In this document: positions 46,655-55,713 of the stretch, piece after piece
How the letters are laid out: every line of letters starts with the position of its first letter
Position numbering within the stretch: the first letter of the stretch is position 1
Assembly: GCA_001534745.1 (NCBI GenBank)
Contig: CP013997.1
Coordinates: 2,604,001 to 2,668,000 of the forward strand
DNA length: 64,000 bases
Direction of reading: 5' to 3'
From: Pseudomonas monteilii
Lineage (GTDB): Bacteria; Pseudomonadota; Gammaproteobacteria; Pseudomonadales; Pseudomonadaceae
The notes under the pieces: model-generated
What the model was told of the DNA's origin: nothing
Databases searched by the model: none
Seen by the model: only the letters and a program-made list of their open reading frames with translations
Made by a program: the position numbers and the translations under genes

Positions 46655-47836
46655 ATGACTCTTTTCCGCTTCAATGCCGACACACGCCTGATCCTGTTGG
46701 GCGCCCTGCTTTTCACGTTCATGGCCGCCTCCAGCGCGCCGACGCCCCTGTACGCCCGTTATCAGCACGCCTGGGGATTCTCGACGTTCTGGCTGACCTG
46801 GGTGTTTGCCGTGTATGCCTTTGCGCTGCTGGCCGCGCTATTGGTGGGCGGTCGGTTCTCGGACCACATGGGGCGCCGCGTCGTCATCCTAGCTGCTGTC
46901 GGGATGGAAGCCGGCGCGCTGGCGCTGTTCCACCAGGCCCAGGGCTTGGTCGATCTGATTCTGGCCAGGGCCCTTCAAGGATGGGCTACCGGTATCGCCA
47001 CCAGCGCGCTGGGTGCGGCGCTACTGGACAGCGATCCACGGCGCGGCCCTTGGCTCAACAGCCTGGCACCGCTGCTGGGCATGGCGGCAGGCGCGCTGGG
47101 TTGCGGCCTGCTAGTCACCTTTGCGCCGGCTCCCCTGCAGCGGGTCTACGAAGTGTTTTTCGGTCTCTTCCTGCTACTGGGCATAGGGATGTCAGGGTTG
47201 CCTGACGTCTTGCCCCCTCGCCCGGGCCTGCTGGCGAGCATGCGCCCACGGCTGGCAGTGCCACCTCAGGCGCGTACCATGCTATGGCGTGTCCTGCCGA
47301 TCGAACTGGCGGTCTGGGCCGTCGGCGGCTTCTACCTGTCCTTGATGCCGGGCTTGATCAAGGCCGCTACAGGCACGCCGTCGGTGCTCGTTGGCGGTGC
47401 GGTCGTGGCAGGCCTGACCCTGAGCGGCGCGGCCTGCCTGCATGGAGGGCGGCATTGGCCCTGCGAACGTCTGCTCCGGTTGGGCAGCGGTGCGCTATGC
47501 ACCGGCGCACTGGTGCTCTGGCTGGCCGTGACGAGCGGTTACCTCGGGCTGTTCGCACTCGGCACCCTGGTCACCGGCATCGGTTTCGGCAGCGGCTTCC
47601 TGGGCGCCACGCGCAGCCTGTTTCCCCTGGCCGAGCCTGACCAGCGCGCAGGCTTGCTGGCCGCGTTCTATGTGCTTAGCTACCTGGCCTTCTGCGTGCC
47701 GGTCCTGCTGGTCAGTGCCCTGGTTTCCTGGCTAGGCCTGACAGGCGCGGCCCAGCTGTACCTGGGAGGCATCGTACTGCTGGCCCTGCTGGGCGGCTGG
47801 ATGTTGAAGACGCCTCGCCTGCCTCGCCCGGCGTGA
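46655..47836 (+). CDS. MFS transporter
   Basis: A 393-residue major-facilitator protein with about 12 helices. The motif-A loop is GGRFSDHMGRRVVILA, and ARALQGWATGIATSALG is the later family block. The start region SSAPTPLYARYQHAWGFS is typical of the drug-efflux-like group found beside TetR repressors. The substrate is unknown. A weak hairpin (GAGGCGG/CCGCCTC, 47834-47851) overlaps the stop. Confidence 0.9.
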   Translation: MTLFRFNADTRLILLGALLFTFMAASSAPTPLYARYQHAWGFSTFWLTWVFAVYAFALLAALLVGGRFSDHMGRRVVILAAVGMEAGALALFHQAQGLVDLILARALQGWATGIATSALGAALLDSDPRRGPWLNSLAPLLGMAAGALGCGLLVTFAPAPLQRVYEVFFGLFLLLGIGMSGLPDVLPPRPGLLASMRPRLAVPPQARTMLWRVLPIELAVWAVGGFYLSLMPGLIKAATGTPSVLVGGAVVAGLTLSGAACLHGGRHWPCERLLRLGSGALCTGALVLWLAVTSGYLGLFALGTLVTGIGFGSGFLGATRSLFPLAEPDQRAGLLAAFYVLSYLAFCVPVLLVSALVSWLGLTGAAQLYLGGIVLLALLGGWMLKTPRLPRPA

Positions 47837-47995
47837 GGCGGTAGGCCGCCTCTTGGCCGCTGGCTTGCCTACAGCGCGTCGTTTTCGTACGGTGCGCTGT
47901 CATTGATTCGTGTTCATCGGGGGAGCTCACGAGCGCCATCGCGCCCGCCTTGGCACGGGAGCCCCAATGAATGCACCGGCTCGAGAGAATGAAGG

Positions 47996-48259
47996 ATGTT
48001 CGATTTTTTGAAGGACCTGTTCAAACGTCATGAGAGACGCAAGCGGCCGGCGGCCTTGACGACGCCTGGTACGGACCATGCGTCCAACGTGCCCCCGCCC
48101 GCCACCCTCGCCCCCCTCGTCTTGTTGACGGACGTGTGCGAGCCTTCCCGTTCGAGTACCGCGTGCGATCCTGGGCATCACGGCAGCCACGACAGCGGCG
48201 GTTCATCGGGCGACAGTGGCGGCTCCAGCGATGGTGGATCCAGCTCGAGCTGCGATTGA
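47996..48259 (+). CDS. Small Ser/Gly-rich protein with C-terminal cysteines
   Basis: An 87-residue protein. It starts MFDFLKDLFKRHERRKR, an amphipathic basic helix that could sit on a membrane, and ends in a low-complexity run of Ser, Gly and Asp (SGGSSGDSGGSSDGG, then SSSSCD). A histidine pair (GHHGSHDSGG) precedes it. The ribosome site is AAGG directly before the ATG. Family not recognised; the layout resembles small membrane-bound stress proteins only loosely. Confidence 0.68.
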   Translation: MFDFLKDLFKRHERRKRPAALTTPGTDHASNVPPPATLAPLVLLTDVCEPSRSSTACDPGHHGSHDSGGSSGDSGGSSDGGSSSSCD

Positions 48260-48285
48260 TCGTCTGCCACCCACCCGCGGCTCAT

Positions 48286-48651
48286 TCAGTCAGGCATGCA
48301 GACCCGCAACCGGTGATCGTCCGGGTCCACGGCCACGAAGGTCAACCCGAGCACCGCTTCGTGCAACGGTTGCTCGATGCGCACGCCTTGCTCGGTCCAC
48401 TGGTGGTAAAGCGATTCCACGTGTGCCCGCGTGTCCACCAGGAAAGCGATCTCGCCGCGATGGCCGCTGCCGCCACTCTTGAAGTCACGGGCCGAAATCG
48501 ACCACAGCCCCAGCGCCATCTCTTGACTCAACGCGAAGGACACGTAGCTCGGGAACACGGATTGCGCCTTCTGTCCCAATAACCTTTCGTAGAAAGCGCA
48601 GCTTGCCTGCGTGTCGTTCACGTACAACAGAACCAGATGCTGACTACCCAT
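48286..48651 (-). CDS. VOC (glyoxalase/bleomycin-resistance fold) protein
   Basis: A 121-residue vicinal-oxygen-chelate protein: HLVLLYVNDTQASCAFYERL at the start, AFLVDTRAHVESLYHQW in the middle and FVAVDPDDHRLRVCMPD at the end. It is probably a dimer; metal ligands (His4, Glu near 67, Asp/His near 110) are partly present. The function cannot be told. It is divergent from the WYL regulator next to it, which probably controls it. Confidence 0.87.
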   Translation of the reverse strand: MGSQHLVLLYVNDTQASCAFYERLLGQKAQSVFPSYVSFALSQEMALGLWSISARDFKSGGSGHRGEIAFLVDTRAHVESLYHQWTEQGVRIEQPLHEAVLGLTFVAVDPDDHRLRVCMPD

Positions 48652-48720
48652 GAGACCTCCTTGCTTGAAGAAGCCACAAGGCTATTCGACGCTGCTGACA
48701 GAACCTGTCAGCATCCGCGC

Positions 48721-49410
48721 ATGACCTGAGCCGAACGTCTTCTTGCGTTGGTGCGTCTGCTACGCACCTATCGCTATCCCGTGGCAGGCCAGCAGCTCGC
48801 CGAGGCCCTCTCCATCAGCCTGCGCACCCTGTACCGCGATATCGCCACTCTGCAAGCCCAGGGTGCGGACATTCGTGGCGAGCCGGGTCTGGGCTACGTC
48901 TTGCACCCCGGCTTCGTTCTTCCGCCCTTGATGTTCACCGAGCATGAACTCGAAGCGCTGATGCTGGGGATGCGCTGGGTCGCACAGCGCGCGGACCCGG
49001 CCTTGTCCCAGGCGGCAAACGACGTGCTGGCGAAAGCCGAGGCCGTGTTGCCGCCTGGTGGCGCCGAGCGCTTGAACCGTACGGCGTTGTTCGCACCTGG
49101 GGTTCGATCGGACACCCGCCTCGCCTTCGATCCCCAGGCCTTGCGTGATGCCATTCGGCGCGAACGGAAAGTCAGGTTGTCGTACCGAGGAGAAGGCGCG
49201 CACGTATCGGAACGTGTCGTCAGGCCGTTGGGGATCGGCTACTTCGACCAGGCGGATATCCTGGCGGCCTGGTGTGAGTCCCGACAGGCCTTCAGGCATT
49301 TCAGGCTGGATCGGATTCAGGGGCTAACGCTGCTCGATGAGGGATTCGAAGGCCAGGGGGGCTGGTTGCTGAGGCAATGGCGCATGGCGGGGTTGGCTGT
49401 CGTGCCGTGA
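48721..49410 (+). pseudogene. YafY-type HTH-WYL regulator with a stop at codon 3
   Basis: The family start would be at 48721: ATG ACC TGA GCC GAA CGT, where codon 3 should be Arg (CGA). The reading then goes on in the same frame as AERLLALVRLLRTYRYPVAGQQLAEALSISLRTLYRDIATL, a complete helix-turn-helix, and a WYL domain. A shorter protein of 220 residues could start at TTG 48748 or GTG 48751, losing about nine residues before the HTH. Whether this works is unknown. The C-terminal part is intact (ends GLAVVP). It is divergent from the VOC gene. Confidence 0.72.
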
Positions 49411-49439
49411 TGGGATGAAGTGAGGCACCGCTCGGGAAA

Positions 49440-49464
49440 GCACCCGACACCGTGTCAGGTGCCT
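49440..49464. terminator. Hairpin between convergent genes
   Basis: GCACCCGACAC / GTGTCAGGTGC pair with one mismatch; on the minus strand it is followed by TTTCCC, so it can serve the KGVRHD-repeat gene. Confidence 0.55.
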
Positions 49465-49478
49465 TGACTGTGTATCTG

Positions 49479-49742
49479 CTACAGATCTTTCTTGAGGGTC
49501 TTGTCGATGTGCTTGTCTTCCTTGTGGCGTTCCTTGTCCAGGTGGTCTGCGTCCTTGTCGATTTCATCATCGTCGTGTCGCACGCCCTTGTCGACTTCCT
49601 TGGCATCGTGGTCGACGCCCTTATCGATTTCGCGCACGTCGTGTCGCACGCCTTTGCCGACTTCACCTTCGGCGTAGACAGCTGAGGTGGATAGTAGGCC
49701 GGTCAGCGCGATTGCAGCGACGGTAAGGGTTCTGTTCAGCAT
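49479..49742 (-). CDS. Secreted Lys/Asp/His repeat protein
   Basis: An 87-residue protein with a signal peptide (MLNRTLTVAAIALTG, cleavage after SAVYA). The mature part is built of 11-residue repeats: GKGVRHDVREI, DKGVDHDAKEV, DKGVRHDDDEI, then DKDADHLDKER and a closing lysine-rich turn. The regular charge and histidine spacing suggest an extended helix that might bind metal or polyanion in the periplasm. The ATG at 49742 follows AAAGGAGAT. No family is known to me. Confidence 0.82.
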   Translation of the reverse strand: MLNRTLTVAAIALTGLLSTSAVYAEGEVGKGVRHDVREIDKGVDHDAKEVDKGVRHDDDEIDKDADHLDKERHKEDKHIDKTLKKDL

Positions 49743-49871
49743 GGGTGTATCTCCTTTGAGTCGAGTTGAGTCCTGTTCTGGCATAGGCATACGGTAGAGC
49801 CAGCCCCGTTATAAGCGGGGCTTCATTCGTATGCCCAGAGTCTTAGCATAGTAAAGTGCCTACTTGCGTCA

Positions 49872-50066
49872 CTACCTACCGCGTCTCGTTGGCAACCAAG
49901 CGGCAATCAGCCAGATGACGCCCGTCGCGAGCACCCAAGGCCACCGACTTGCCGGGTTCAAAACCATCCCTATCAACGCCAGCAGAATCAACAACACACC
50001 CGCCCAGCGCTTGCGTCTGGGCGTGAACCCTACCTGGAACGCTCTGTACCTTTTTTGCAAATGCAT
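49872..50066 (-). CDS. Small two-helix inner-membrane protein
   Basis: A 64-residue protein: a basic start (MHLQKRYRAFQVGFTPRRKR), a helix WAGVLLILLALIGMVLNP, a short turn, a second helix WVLATGVIWLIAAWLP and the end TRRGR. The positive-inside rule puts both ends in the cytoplasm. AGGAG lies eight bases before the ATG. A longer upstream reading is unlikely. Confidence 0.72.
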   Translation of the reverse strand: MHLQKRYRAFQVGFTPRRKRWAGVLLILLALIGMVLNPASRWPWVLATGVIWLIAAWLPTRRGR

Positions 50067-50227
50067 CACGCTGCTCCTACAGGATCCGCAGTGGAGCCTA
50101 TCACTCACTTTTCCAAGGATTGTCTCCGCCACGTCTTGGACATGAGAAGGCGCCCCTGGAGCGAGCGTCATGTGTCTTTTTACACCTCTGCGCGTCCAAT
50201 CGGTATCTAGCCTTGAGGAGTGAACGG

Positions 50228-50431
50228 ATGAGAAATGGATTTTCAGCACTGGGCATGACGATCTTGCTGCTCGCAGGCTGCTCGCATTATTCGGGTAATT
50301 ACCCTGGCGGCTCAACCCATTCGATACCATGCGATGCCTCCCCGCCCAATCAACCGGGTTGCTACGAGCGAACGACAGGAGAGAAAGGTCTGATCAACCA
50401 ACTGGTCGATGCAGTGCGCGAGAAGAGCTGA
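50228..50431 (+). CDS. Small predicted lipoprotein
   Basis: A 67-residue protein with a lipoprotein signal (MRNGFSALGMTILLLAGC, lipid Cys at 18). The mature part HYSGNYPGGSTHSIPCDASP has two more cysteines and a charged C terminus (QLVDAVREKS). GAGGAG lies at a good distance before the ATG at 50228. No family recognised. Confidence 0.75.
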   Translation: MRNGFSALGMTILLLAGCSHYSGNYPGGSTHSIPCDASPPNQPGCYERTTGEKGLINQLVDAVREKS

Positions 50432-50576
50432 GGCGGAAGTTTGAACGTTACCGCCCGATCGCGCACCAGGACGAGTTGCGCTCATTGGACGAGGCTCTGC
50501 CCCAATGTCTTCAGACGCAACGACCGAGGGGGGCACCGAGGACTGCGGTGCTCTTCCAGGCATGCAGCGGGCGGAC

Positions 50577-51851
50577 CTAACACCTGACCTTCCAGAGCTG
50601 GTCTATCCGCGTCGTATAGGATTGGCTCATCATCGCCCGCTGCATGCCCCAGTCCGGCGATGCCGGCACGCTTGCCGTTCGCACCGTCCCCCTCCCCCAG
50701 CGTCCGTTGATGGCATCCATCACACCCATCAGTCGGTCACACGCCTCCGACTGTTTCGGCGCGAACAAATTCCCCGAAAACTCGCCAGGCTGCCTCAAGT
50801 CCATCAGCAGCACCTCCGCCTTGCTGTACCGGCAGCCCGGCCGGTAAATGCGGGCGAGCGCCTCGGTGGCCAGGCGCGTCATCAGCAACGTGTCGCAGGT
50901 CGGGTATGGCAACTCCACCAGCACGCCCTGGGCGTGGTGCGCCTCGTCCGGGTTGAACATCCCGGTACGGATACTCACGCGCATGCGCTTGCACACCGAG
51001 CCTTGCGCACGCAGCTTCTCGGCAGCGCGTGCGACATAGGTGGCCACTGCCTGCTCGATCGGCGCCAGCGCCTCCAGGCGTCGTCCGAACATTCGACTGC
51101 AGCAGATCTCCTGCTTCGGTGGCTCGGCCTCGTCCAGCCCAAGGCACGGTGTACCGGTCAACTCGCGGGCGGTCTTCTCGACGACCACGCTGAATGTCTT
51201 GCGCAGCAGCCGGGCGTCGGCCCGAGCAAGGTCCATGGCACTCTTGATGCCCATGCCCTGCAGGTGCGCTGTCATGCGCCTACCGATGCCCCATACCTCG
51301 TTGACCGCGGTGTTGCGCAGCACCCAGTCGCGCTTGAAAGGGTCGCAGATGTCGACCACGCCGCCGGTGTGCGACATCAATCGCTTGGCGGTATGGTTCG
51401 CCAGCTTGGCCAACGTCTTGGTCGGTGCGATACCGACACCCACGGGTATGCTGGTGCACTGGAGCACCCGGGCTCGCACACGGCGACCGAACTGCGTCAG
51501 GTTTTCGGTGATGCCCGTCAGGTCGGCGAAGCATTCATCGATGCTGTAGACCTCGGTGGCGGGCACCATGGACTCGATGATGCACATGACCCGTTCGCTC
51601 ATGTCGCCGTACAGCGCATAGTTGCTGCTGAACGCGAGGATGCCGTGCTTGCGCAGCTTCGACCTGACCTGAAAGAACGGCTCGCCCATCTGCACGTAGG
51701 GCTTGGCTTCGGAAGACCGCGCGATGACGCAGCCGTCGTTGTTGCTCAGCACCACGATGGGTACCTTGGCCAGGTCGGGCCGAAAAACGCGCTCGCAGCT
51801 TGCGTAGAACGCATTGCAGTCGATCAGCGCGAATACCTGATCACTGCGCAT
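50577..51851 (-). CDS. umuC: DNA polymerase V catalytic subunit UmuC
   Basis: A 424-residue Y-family translesion polymerase. The N-terminal DCNAFYASCERVFRPDL holds the first metal acid; YSIDECFADLTG carries the second pair. The little-finger domain and the C-terminal UmuC extension (GVMDAINGRWGRGTVR) are complete. It overlaps umuD by 11 bases, so the two are coupled, under the LexA box at 52291. The size is that of E. coli UmuC. Confidence 0.97.
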   Translation of the reverse strand: MRSDQVFALIDCNAFYASCERVFRPDLAKVPIVVLSNNDGCVIARSSEAKPYVQMGEPFFQVRSKLRKHGILAFSSNYALYGDMSERVMCIIESMVPATEVYSIDECFADLTGITENLTQFGRRVRARVLQCTSIPVGVGIAPTKTLAKLANHTAKRLMSHTGGVVDICDPFKRDWVLRNTAVNEVWGIGRRMTAHLQGMGIKSAMDLARADARLLRKTFSVVVEKTARELTGTPCLGLDEAEPPKQEICCSRMFGRRLEALAPIEQAVATYVARAAEKLRAQGSVCKRMRVSIRTGMFNPDEAHHAQGVLVELPYPTCDTLLMTRLATEALARIYRPGCRYSKAEVLLMDLRQPGEFSGNLFAPKQSEACDRLMGVMDAINGRWGRGTVRTASVPASPDWGMQRAMMSQSYTTRIDQLWKVRC

Positions 51852-52269
51852 GATCGCGCACGCTATAGCGCACCACGCCCCAGATCACCAGGTCATCGCC
51901 TTCCAGAATGTAGCGGTCGGCATAGGCTGGGTTTTCGGATTTCAACACCACGACCCCATCGCGGCGGTACAGACGCTTGCACACCGGTTCGCTGTTCACC
52001 GCCGCGATGACGATGTCGTCGTGCTCGGCTTCACGGCCACGGTCGACGATCACCAGGTCGCCGGAGTAGATGCCCGCACCCTGCATACTGTCCCCCTCGA
52101 CCTTCACCAGGTAGACGTGGGGGGCACGGATGGCGAAAAGCTCGTCCAGCGATATGTGGCCTTCGAGGTGGTCAGCCGCCGGCGAGGGGAAACCAGCCGG
52201 CACGTGGAAGGAGTAGAGAGGCAGTTTGGTGGTGCCGCCGGTTGGCGTACCTAGGTAGGTGATGGTCAT
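51841..52269 (-). CDS. umuD: UmuD, self-cleaving pol V accessory subunit
   Basis: A 142-residue LexA/UmuD peptidase. The Ala-Gly cleavage site is seen in FHVPAGFPSPA (about residues 22-32), the nucleophile serine in VEGDSMQGAGIYSGD and the lysine partner in EPVCKRLY. RecA filaments trigger the cut, giving UmuD' that joins UmuC. The N-terminal arm is of normal length. The SOS box is 22 bases upstream of its start. Confidence 0.96.
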   Translation of the reverse strand: MTITYLGTPTGGTTKLPLYSFHVPAGFPSPAADHLEGHISLDELFAIRAPHVYLVKVEGDSMQGAGIYSGDLVIVDRGREAEHDDIVIAAVNSEPVCKRLYRRDGVVVLKSENPAYADRYILEGDDLVIWGVVRYSVRDHAQ

Positions 52270-52290
52270 GGTGAAGGTCCGGTGGATGTT

Positions 52291-52306
52291 CTGTATGCAT
52301 GTACAG
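52291..52306. promoter_or_regulatory. LexA (SOS) box of umuDC
   Basis: CTGTATGCATGTACAG has CTG-N10-CAG with CTGTAT/GTACAG arms, close to the consensus CTGTATATATATACAG. It lies just upstream of umuD. Confidence 0.92.
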
Positions 52307-52677
52307 TAAATAGCGTGATGGACCTCCGGTCAATTGCGCGCGAGATAACTCCGGACGAACGAACGTGTTCAAGGGGTGTACTGATCAGGTCGGCAGCGGC
52401 GCCTGGGTGCTCATTGATACTGATCATGACTTGTATTGCATCGTGCAGGAGCATTGTTTTTCAACAGCACCTGGCCTCAACAGAGCCAGTCCGACGAAAA
52501 CCGAACAAAGCGTATTGATGGTGTTACGATCGATGTCAAGGCGCTATCACCCTTGCTAGTTGTAGCCGTAGCAGCCCTGGTGAACAAAGCGCGTACATAG
52601 CGAGCTTGAGTGTTCCTCACGACAGTTCAGACGGCGAAGACCTGAGTGCCGGCCTTTCTACCTTTGAGGAATGCTGG
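52307..52677. other. Spacer between umuD and the diguanylate cyclase gene
   Basis: No gene is supported. It holds the promoters of both divergent genes. A GTG at 52606 is in frame with the cyclase but has no good ribosome site; the ATG at 52678 has GAGGAATGCTGG. Confidence 0.5.
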
Positions 52678-53796
52678 ATGGACTTGATCACCCTTCATGT
52701 CACGGACGCCCTGGTCAACCTTACCTGTGGCGCCATGTGCTTTTCGATCTGGGCCAGCCGCCCCCGGGACAGGTGTTTTGCCTTTTGGGGGCTAGGTAGC
52801 CTGTTGTATGGAGTGACGGCTTCCTGGCTGCCCTACCTGCCCGACGGCGTCCTGGGGCTAGGCCTGGGACACTCGGCCCTCCAAGTGGGCAACATCATGT
52901 TCTGGGCAGGCTACCGCGCGTTCGACCGGGTGTCCGCGCTGCCCGTTTGGCTGCTTGCACTGCCCTCGTTGCCCTTCCTGGCCTGTCTGGTCGCAGATGT
53001 GCTTACGCAGAGCGAGGTCTGGACGTACCGCATTACCATCATTGCCTACTGCGGCCTTTCAATGAGCCAGGTCGCTTATGTGCTGCGCGGGTGCGAATCC
53101 TGGTACGGCCCACGCGCCATATCGGCCTATGCGGTCATCCTTATTCTGGCCTCCATTCTGACCACAAGCTTCCTCAGTGGAACGTTCATCACATACGAGA
53201 CGGGCGGCGTTCTTTTCATACTGACCGATCACGTGATGTCGATCGTCTTTACACTGGCCGTGATCGCCATGGTGGGTCAGCGTGACCTTCAACACCTGGT
53301 CAACACGTCCCGCCGTGATCCGTTGACCGGTGCGCTGAATCGCGCAGGGCTGGCGGCTGTCATTGCCGAGGACCTCCCCGGTACCGGGCTGCTGCTGCTC
53401 GATGTGGACCATTTCAAGGTGATAAACGACCGTCACGGCCATGACGCCGGAGATGAAGTACTGCGGACGCTGGTCGCACGTACGTCCGCCGTCATGCGTA
53501 CCACCGACCACTTGATCCGTATGGGCGGAGAGGAGTTTCTGGTCATCGCCCCTGTAGCGAACGCCGGACAGGCGGCCGAGTTGGCGGAGCAGATCCTGGC
53601 TGCAGCGCGCGACAAGCCTGTTCACCATGGTGAGGCGGTGATCCCGTTCACACTCAGCATTGGTTTTGCCTTGCGCACGGGCGCAGAGCCCTTCATGCAG
53701 ACGTTCAAACGGGCAGATCTGGCCATGTACCATGCCAAGCAATCCGGACGTGACCGTGTGGTGGAGGGGGCTGCTTTTTGCGTAGAACGGGTTTGA
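52678..53796 (+). CDS. Membrane-bound diguanylate cyclase (GGDEF)
   Basis: A 372-residue protein: an N-terminal domain of six or seven membrane helices (about residues 8-205), then one GGDEF domain. The signature is RMGGEEFLVIAPVA, a functional GGEEF variant. The inhibitory RxxD (RTTD) lies five residues before it. The active-site blocks DPLTGALNRAGL and LLLDVDHFKVINDRHGHDAGDEVL are intact. It should make c-di-GMP in answer to a membrane signal. The start is taken at 52678 because of the ribosome site; 52606 (GTG) would add 24 residues. It is divergent from umuDC. Confidence 0.9.
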   Translation: MDLITLHVTDALVNLTCGAMCFSIWASRPRDRCFAFWGLGSLLYGVTASWLPYLPDGVLGLGLGHSALQVGNIMFWAGYRAFDRVSALPVWLLALPSLPFLACLVADVLTQSEVWTYRITIIAYCGLSMSQVAYVLRGCESWYGPRAISAYAVILILASILTTSFLSGTFITYETGGVLFILTDHVMSIVFTLAVIAMVGQRDLQHLVNTSRRDPLTGALNRAGLAAVIAEDLPGTGLLLLDVDHFKVINDRHGHDAGDEVLRTLVARTSAVMRTTDHLIRMGGEEFLVIAPVANAGQAAELAEQILAAARDKPVHHGEAVIPFTLSIGFALRTGAEPFMQTFKRADLAMYHAKQSGRDRVVEGAAFCVERV

Positions 53797-54122
53797 ATGC
53801 TGAAAGAGTGATATCGATATGGTGCCGGATACGCAAGTCGATGGTTTATAGATTGATCATTCGTTGAAAATCGTGTGGCACGGTGGTCAGTAGGGGCTGT
53901 GATGAACAGACCGACGATTTCGCTCCAGGTGGTCCTGACGACAGGGTCTTCAGATGGGATGACACCCGCAGACCCTGCGCTCATCGATGCAATCACTCCA
54001 TCGATGACTGCCCACTACCGCGACTTTCGTTCAGTCAAGACCCAAGCAAACCGGGAAAATAGCGCTGCTCTCTCGCATGTGTTCAATAGGGCCTGACAAC
54101 CAAATGCCCGCTTGAGCTAGGT
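53797..54122. other. Intergenic region, nothing recognised
   Basis: No gene with a ribosome site or recognisable family was found. Around here the sequence changes from conserved Pseudomonas genes to the mobile region. Confidence 0.4.
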
Positions 54123-54461
54123 TTACCTGGACTTCCAATAAGCCCCCCCTATCGCTGCCGCAGCCAAGCCTAGCAGCACGCCCACTAGCTCAGCCTTGAA
54201 CAAGGCCTCGGGAGGTGGGATGTTTCGGCTCGATAGCAACAAATCGAAAGTGGCTTCTGGTTCAAAAAGGCTATGCCACCCGTTCGGACAGATCAGCCAG
54301 ATCAATACAAGAGCTGCAAGGCCTGCATAAATCCACATGTTCTCTTGGTACGTTCTCACTGCGAGCACGATGAGCGCCACAATCCCGATACCCAGGCCAA
54401 AGAAGAACGAAGTAATCGCTGATCCAAAGATCGCCGACTGATAGTGTAAAAACTCCACCAA
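54123..54461 (-). CDS. Small membrane protein of unknown function
   Basis: A 112-residue protein with a GTG start behind GGAGGT. Three helices are seen: about 10-35 (ITSFFFGLGIGIVALIVLAV), 43-60 (IYAGLAALVLIWLICP) and 93-108 (LVGVLLGLAAAAIGGA). The loop between the last two is about 35 residues and hydrophilic. It is the last gene of a minus-strand set that begins with the Com-like gene. No family recognised. Confidence 0.75.
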   Translation of the reverse strand: MVEFLHYQSAIFGSAITSFFFGLGIGIVALIVLAVRTYQENMWIYAGLAALVLIWLICPNGWHSLFEPEATFDLLLSSRNIPPPEALFKAELVGVLLGLAAAAIGGAYWKSR

Positions 54462-54689
54462 AGCACCTCCATACGAAAGCCTATGAGATTATCAACATGG
54501 ATCCAATTTGGGCAGGCTACTTGCTTTGACGAGGTATTCTGTGTCCCCTTTCTGGGTGGCACACAGTGCGCGTTCACATAATCTGCATGCTTCAAAAACA
54601 AAAAGCCCTTGCTGCATGGCGAAGGCTTGAATAGGTGCGCGGTCTCTCCCGAAGGGCCACCGTGGCGGTGGCGCGCCTGAATCAGAAAT

Positions 54690-54717
54690 GAAAAAGCCCA
54701 GCGCGACGGCTGGGCTC
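54690..54717 (-). terminator. Terminator after the tail-like gene
   Basis: On the minus strand AGCCCAGC-CGTCGC-GCTGGGCT followed by TTTTC, about 25 bases after the stop at 54740. Confidence 0.85.
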
Positions 54718-54739
54718 TATTACGCAAGGCGAGAGAAGA

Positions 54740-55702
54740 TCATGGCGTCCAGTAAGCAATCTTGCCGCTTGCACCAACCGCTACAAAATTGCCGTTGCCG
54801 TAGGCGACGCTTCGGATATCGGTTCCTGCAAAAGTATTGGCTTGCTGAACCCAGCCGATCCCATCCTCGGAAACGGCTGTCTTGCCGCCGTCGCCGACCG
54901 CTACATACTTGCCATTACCGTAAGCAATGTCGCGGAGGGTGGTTCCACCGAAACTGGTATCTTCAACAGCAGTCCAGCTCAGCCCATCGGAGGAATATGC
55001 CATCTTGCCATCCTCCCCAACGATAAACATCTTCCCGTTGCAAAGCTTCATGGAAAGGATGGTGCTAGTGCCGAAGGTGCTGGTTCTGGTCGCAAATGAT
55101 TGCGAATCATTCGTCGCCATCTTCAGAGCGCTGAGCAGCTTCCCATTCGACCCCGCAACCAACACATAATGACCAATGACGTTGACGCAGTACACCGTCT
55201 CGCTAGACGTGAAGGTCGTCGTGCGCTCCACCTGGCCTGAAAAGTCGCCATAACGGGAAAAGACTTTACCGTTGGACCCAACCAATATCCAGGTCGTATT
55301 GCTGCCGAAAAGTGGCTGATAATACACAATGCCTTGCAAGTCTCCGGACGCGCGAACAGTTGCTGTCAGGTCTGTCCAATCCCTCAAAGGACGTGCTGTG
55401 CTGCCGTAGATCAGATTGCCGGATTGAGAAAGGGCTTGAAGCGATGTCCCAAGACCGTTCTAGTACAGCTCGTTAATGACCTTCCCGCTAGTAGAGGTGA
55501 CGGTGCCCTTAAGCATGGTCCACGCGGTACCCGTTGCATCGCCGCTGACAAGCTGAGTGGTGGTGGGAAGACCGTTGCCACCTGCCGCATAAAACTTGCC
55601 GTCCGCAAAAACCACGCGCCTCAGCATGCCGGTATTCTCTACCGGTGCTACTTGAGTCCAAAGATCTTGCAAGGTTTGAGATGTTGCGTTTGCGTTTTCC
55701 AT
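54740..55702 (-). pseudogene. Phage tail-like repeat protein, one in-frame amber codon
   Basis: The reading starts at 55702 (MENANATSQTLQDLWTQVAP) behind GGAG, runs 80 codons to a TAG at 55460-55462, and goes on in the same frame with no further stop to 54740 (about 320 codons). The whole chain is a beta-propeller-like series: GTSTILSMKLCNGKMFIVGE, GNGKYVAVGDGGKTAVSEDG, GNGNFVAVGASGKIAYW. Such repeats are seen in phage tail-tip or fibre proteins and secreted photosystem-assembly-like repeats. Codon context is TAC TAG AAC; a TAC or TAT ancestor is likely. It follows the Com-like gene by 11 bases. Confidence 0.75.
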
Positions 55703-55713
55703 TTTAAACTCCG

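Noticed and set aside
53875..54096. Plus-strand reading of 73 codons before the mobile region
   Set aside because: No ribosome site, no recognisable motif and ordinary spacer composition.
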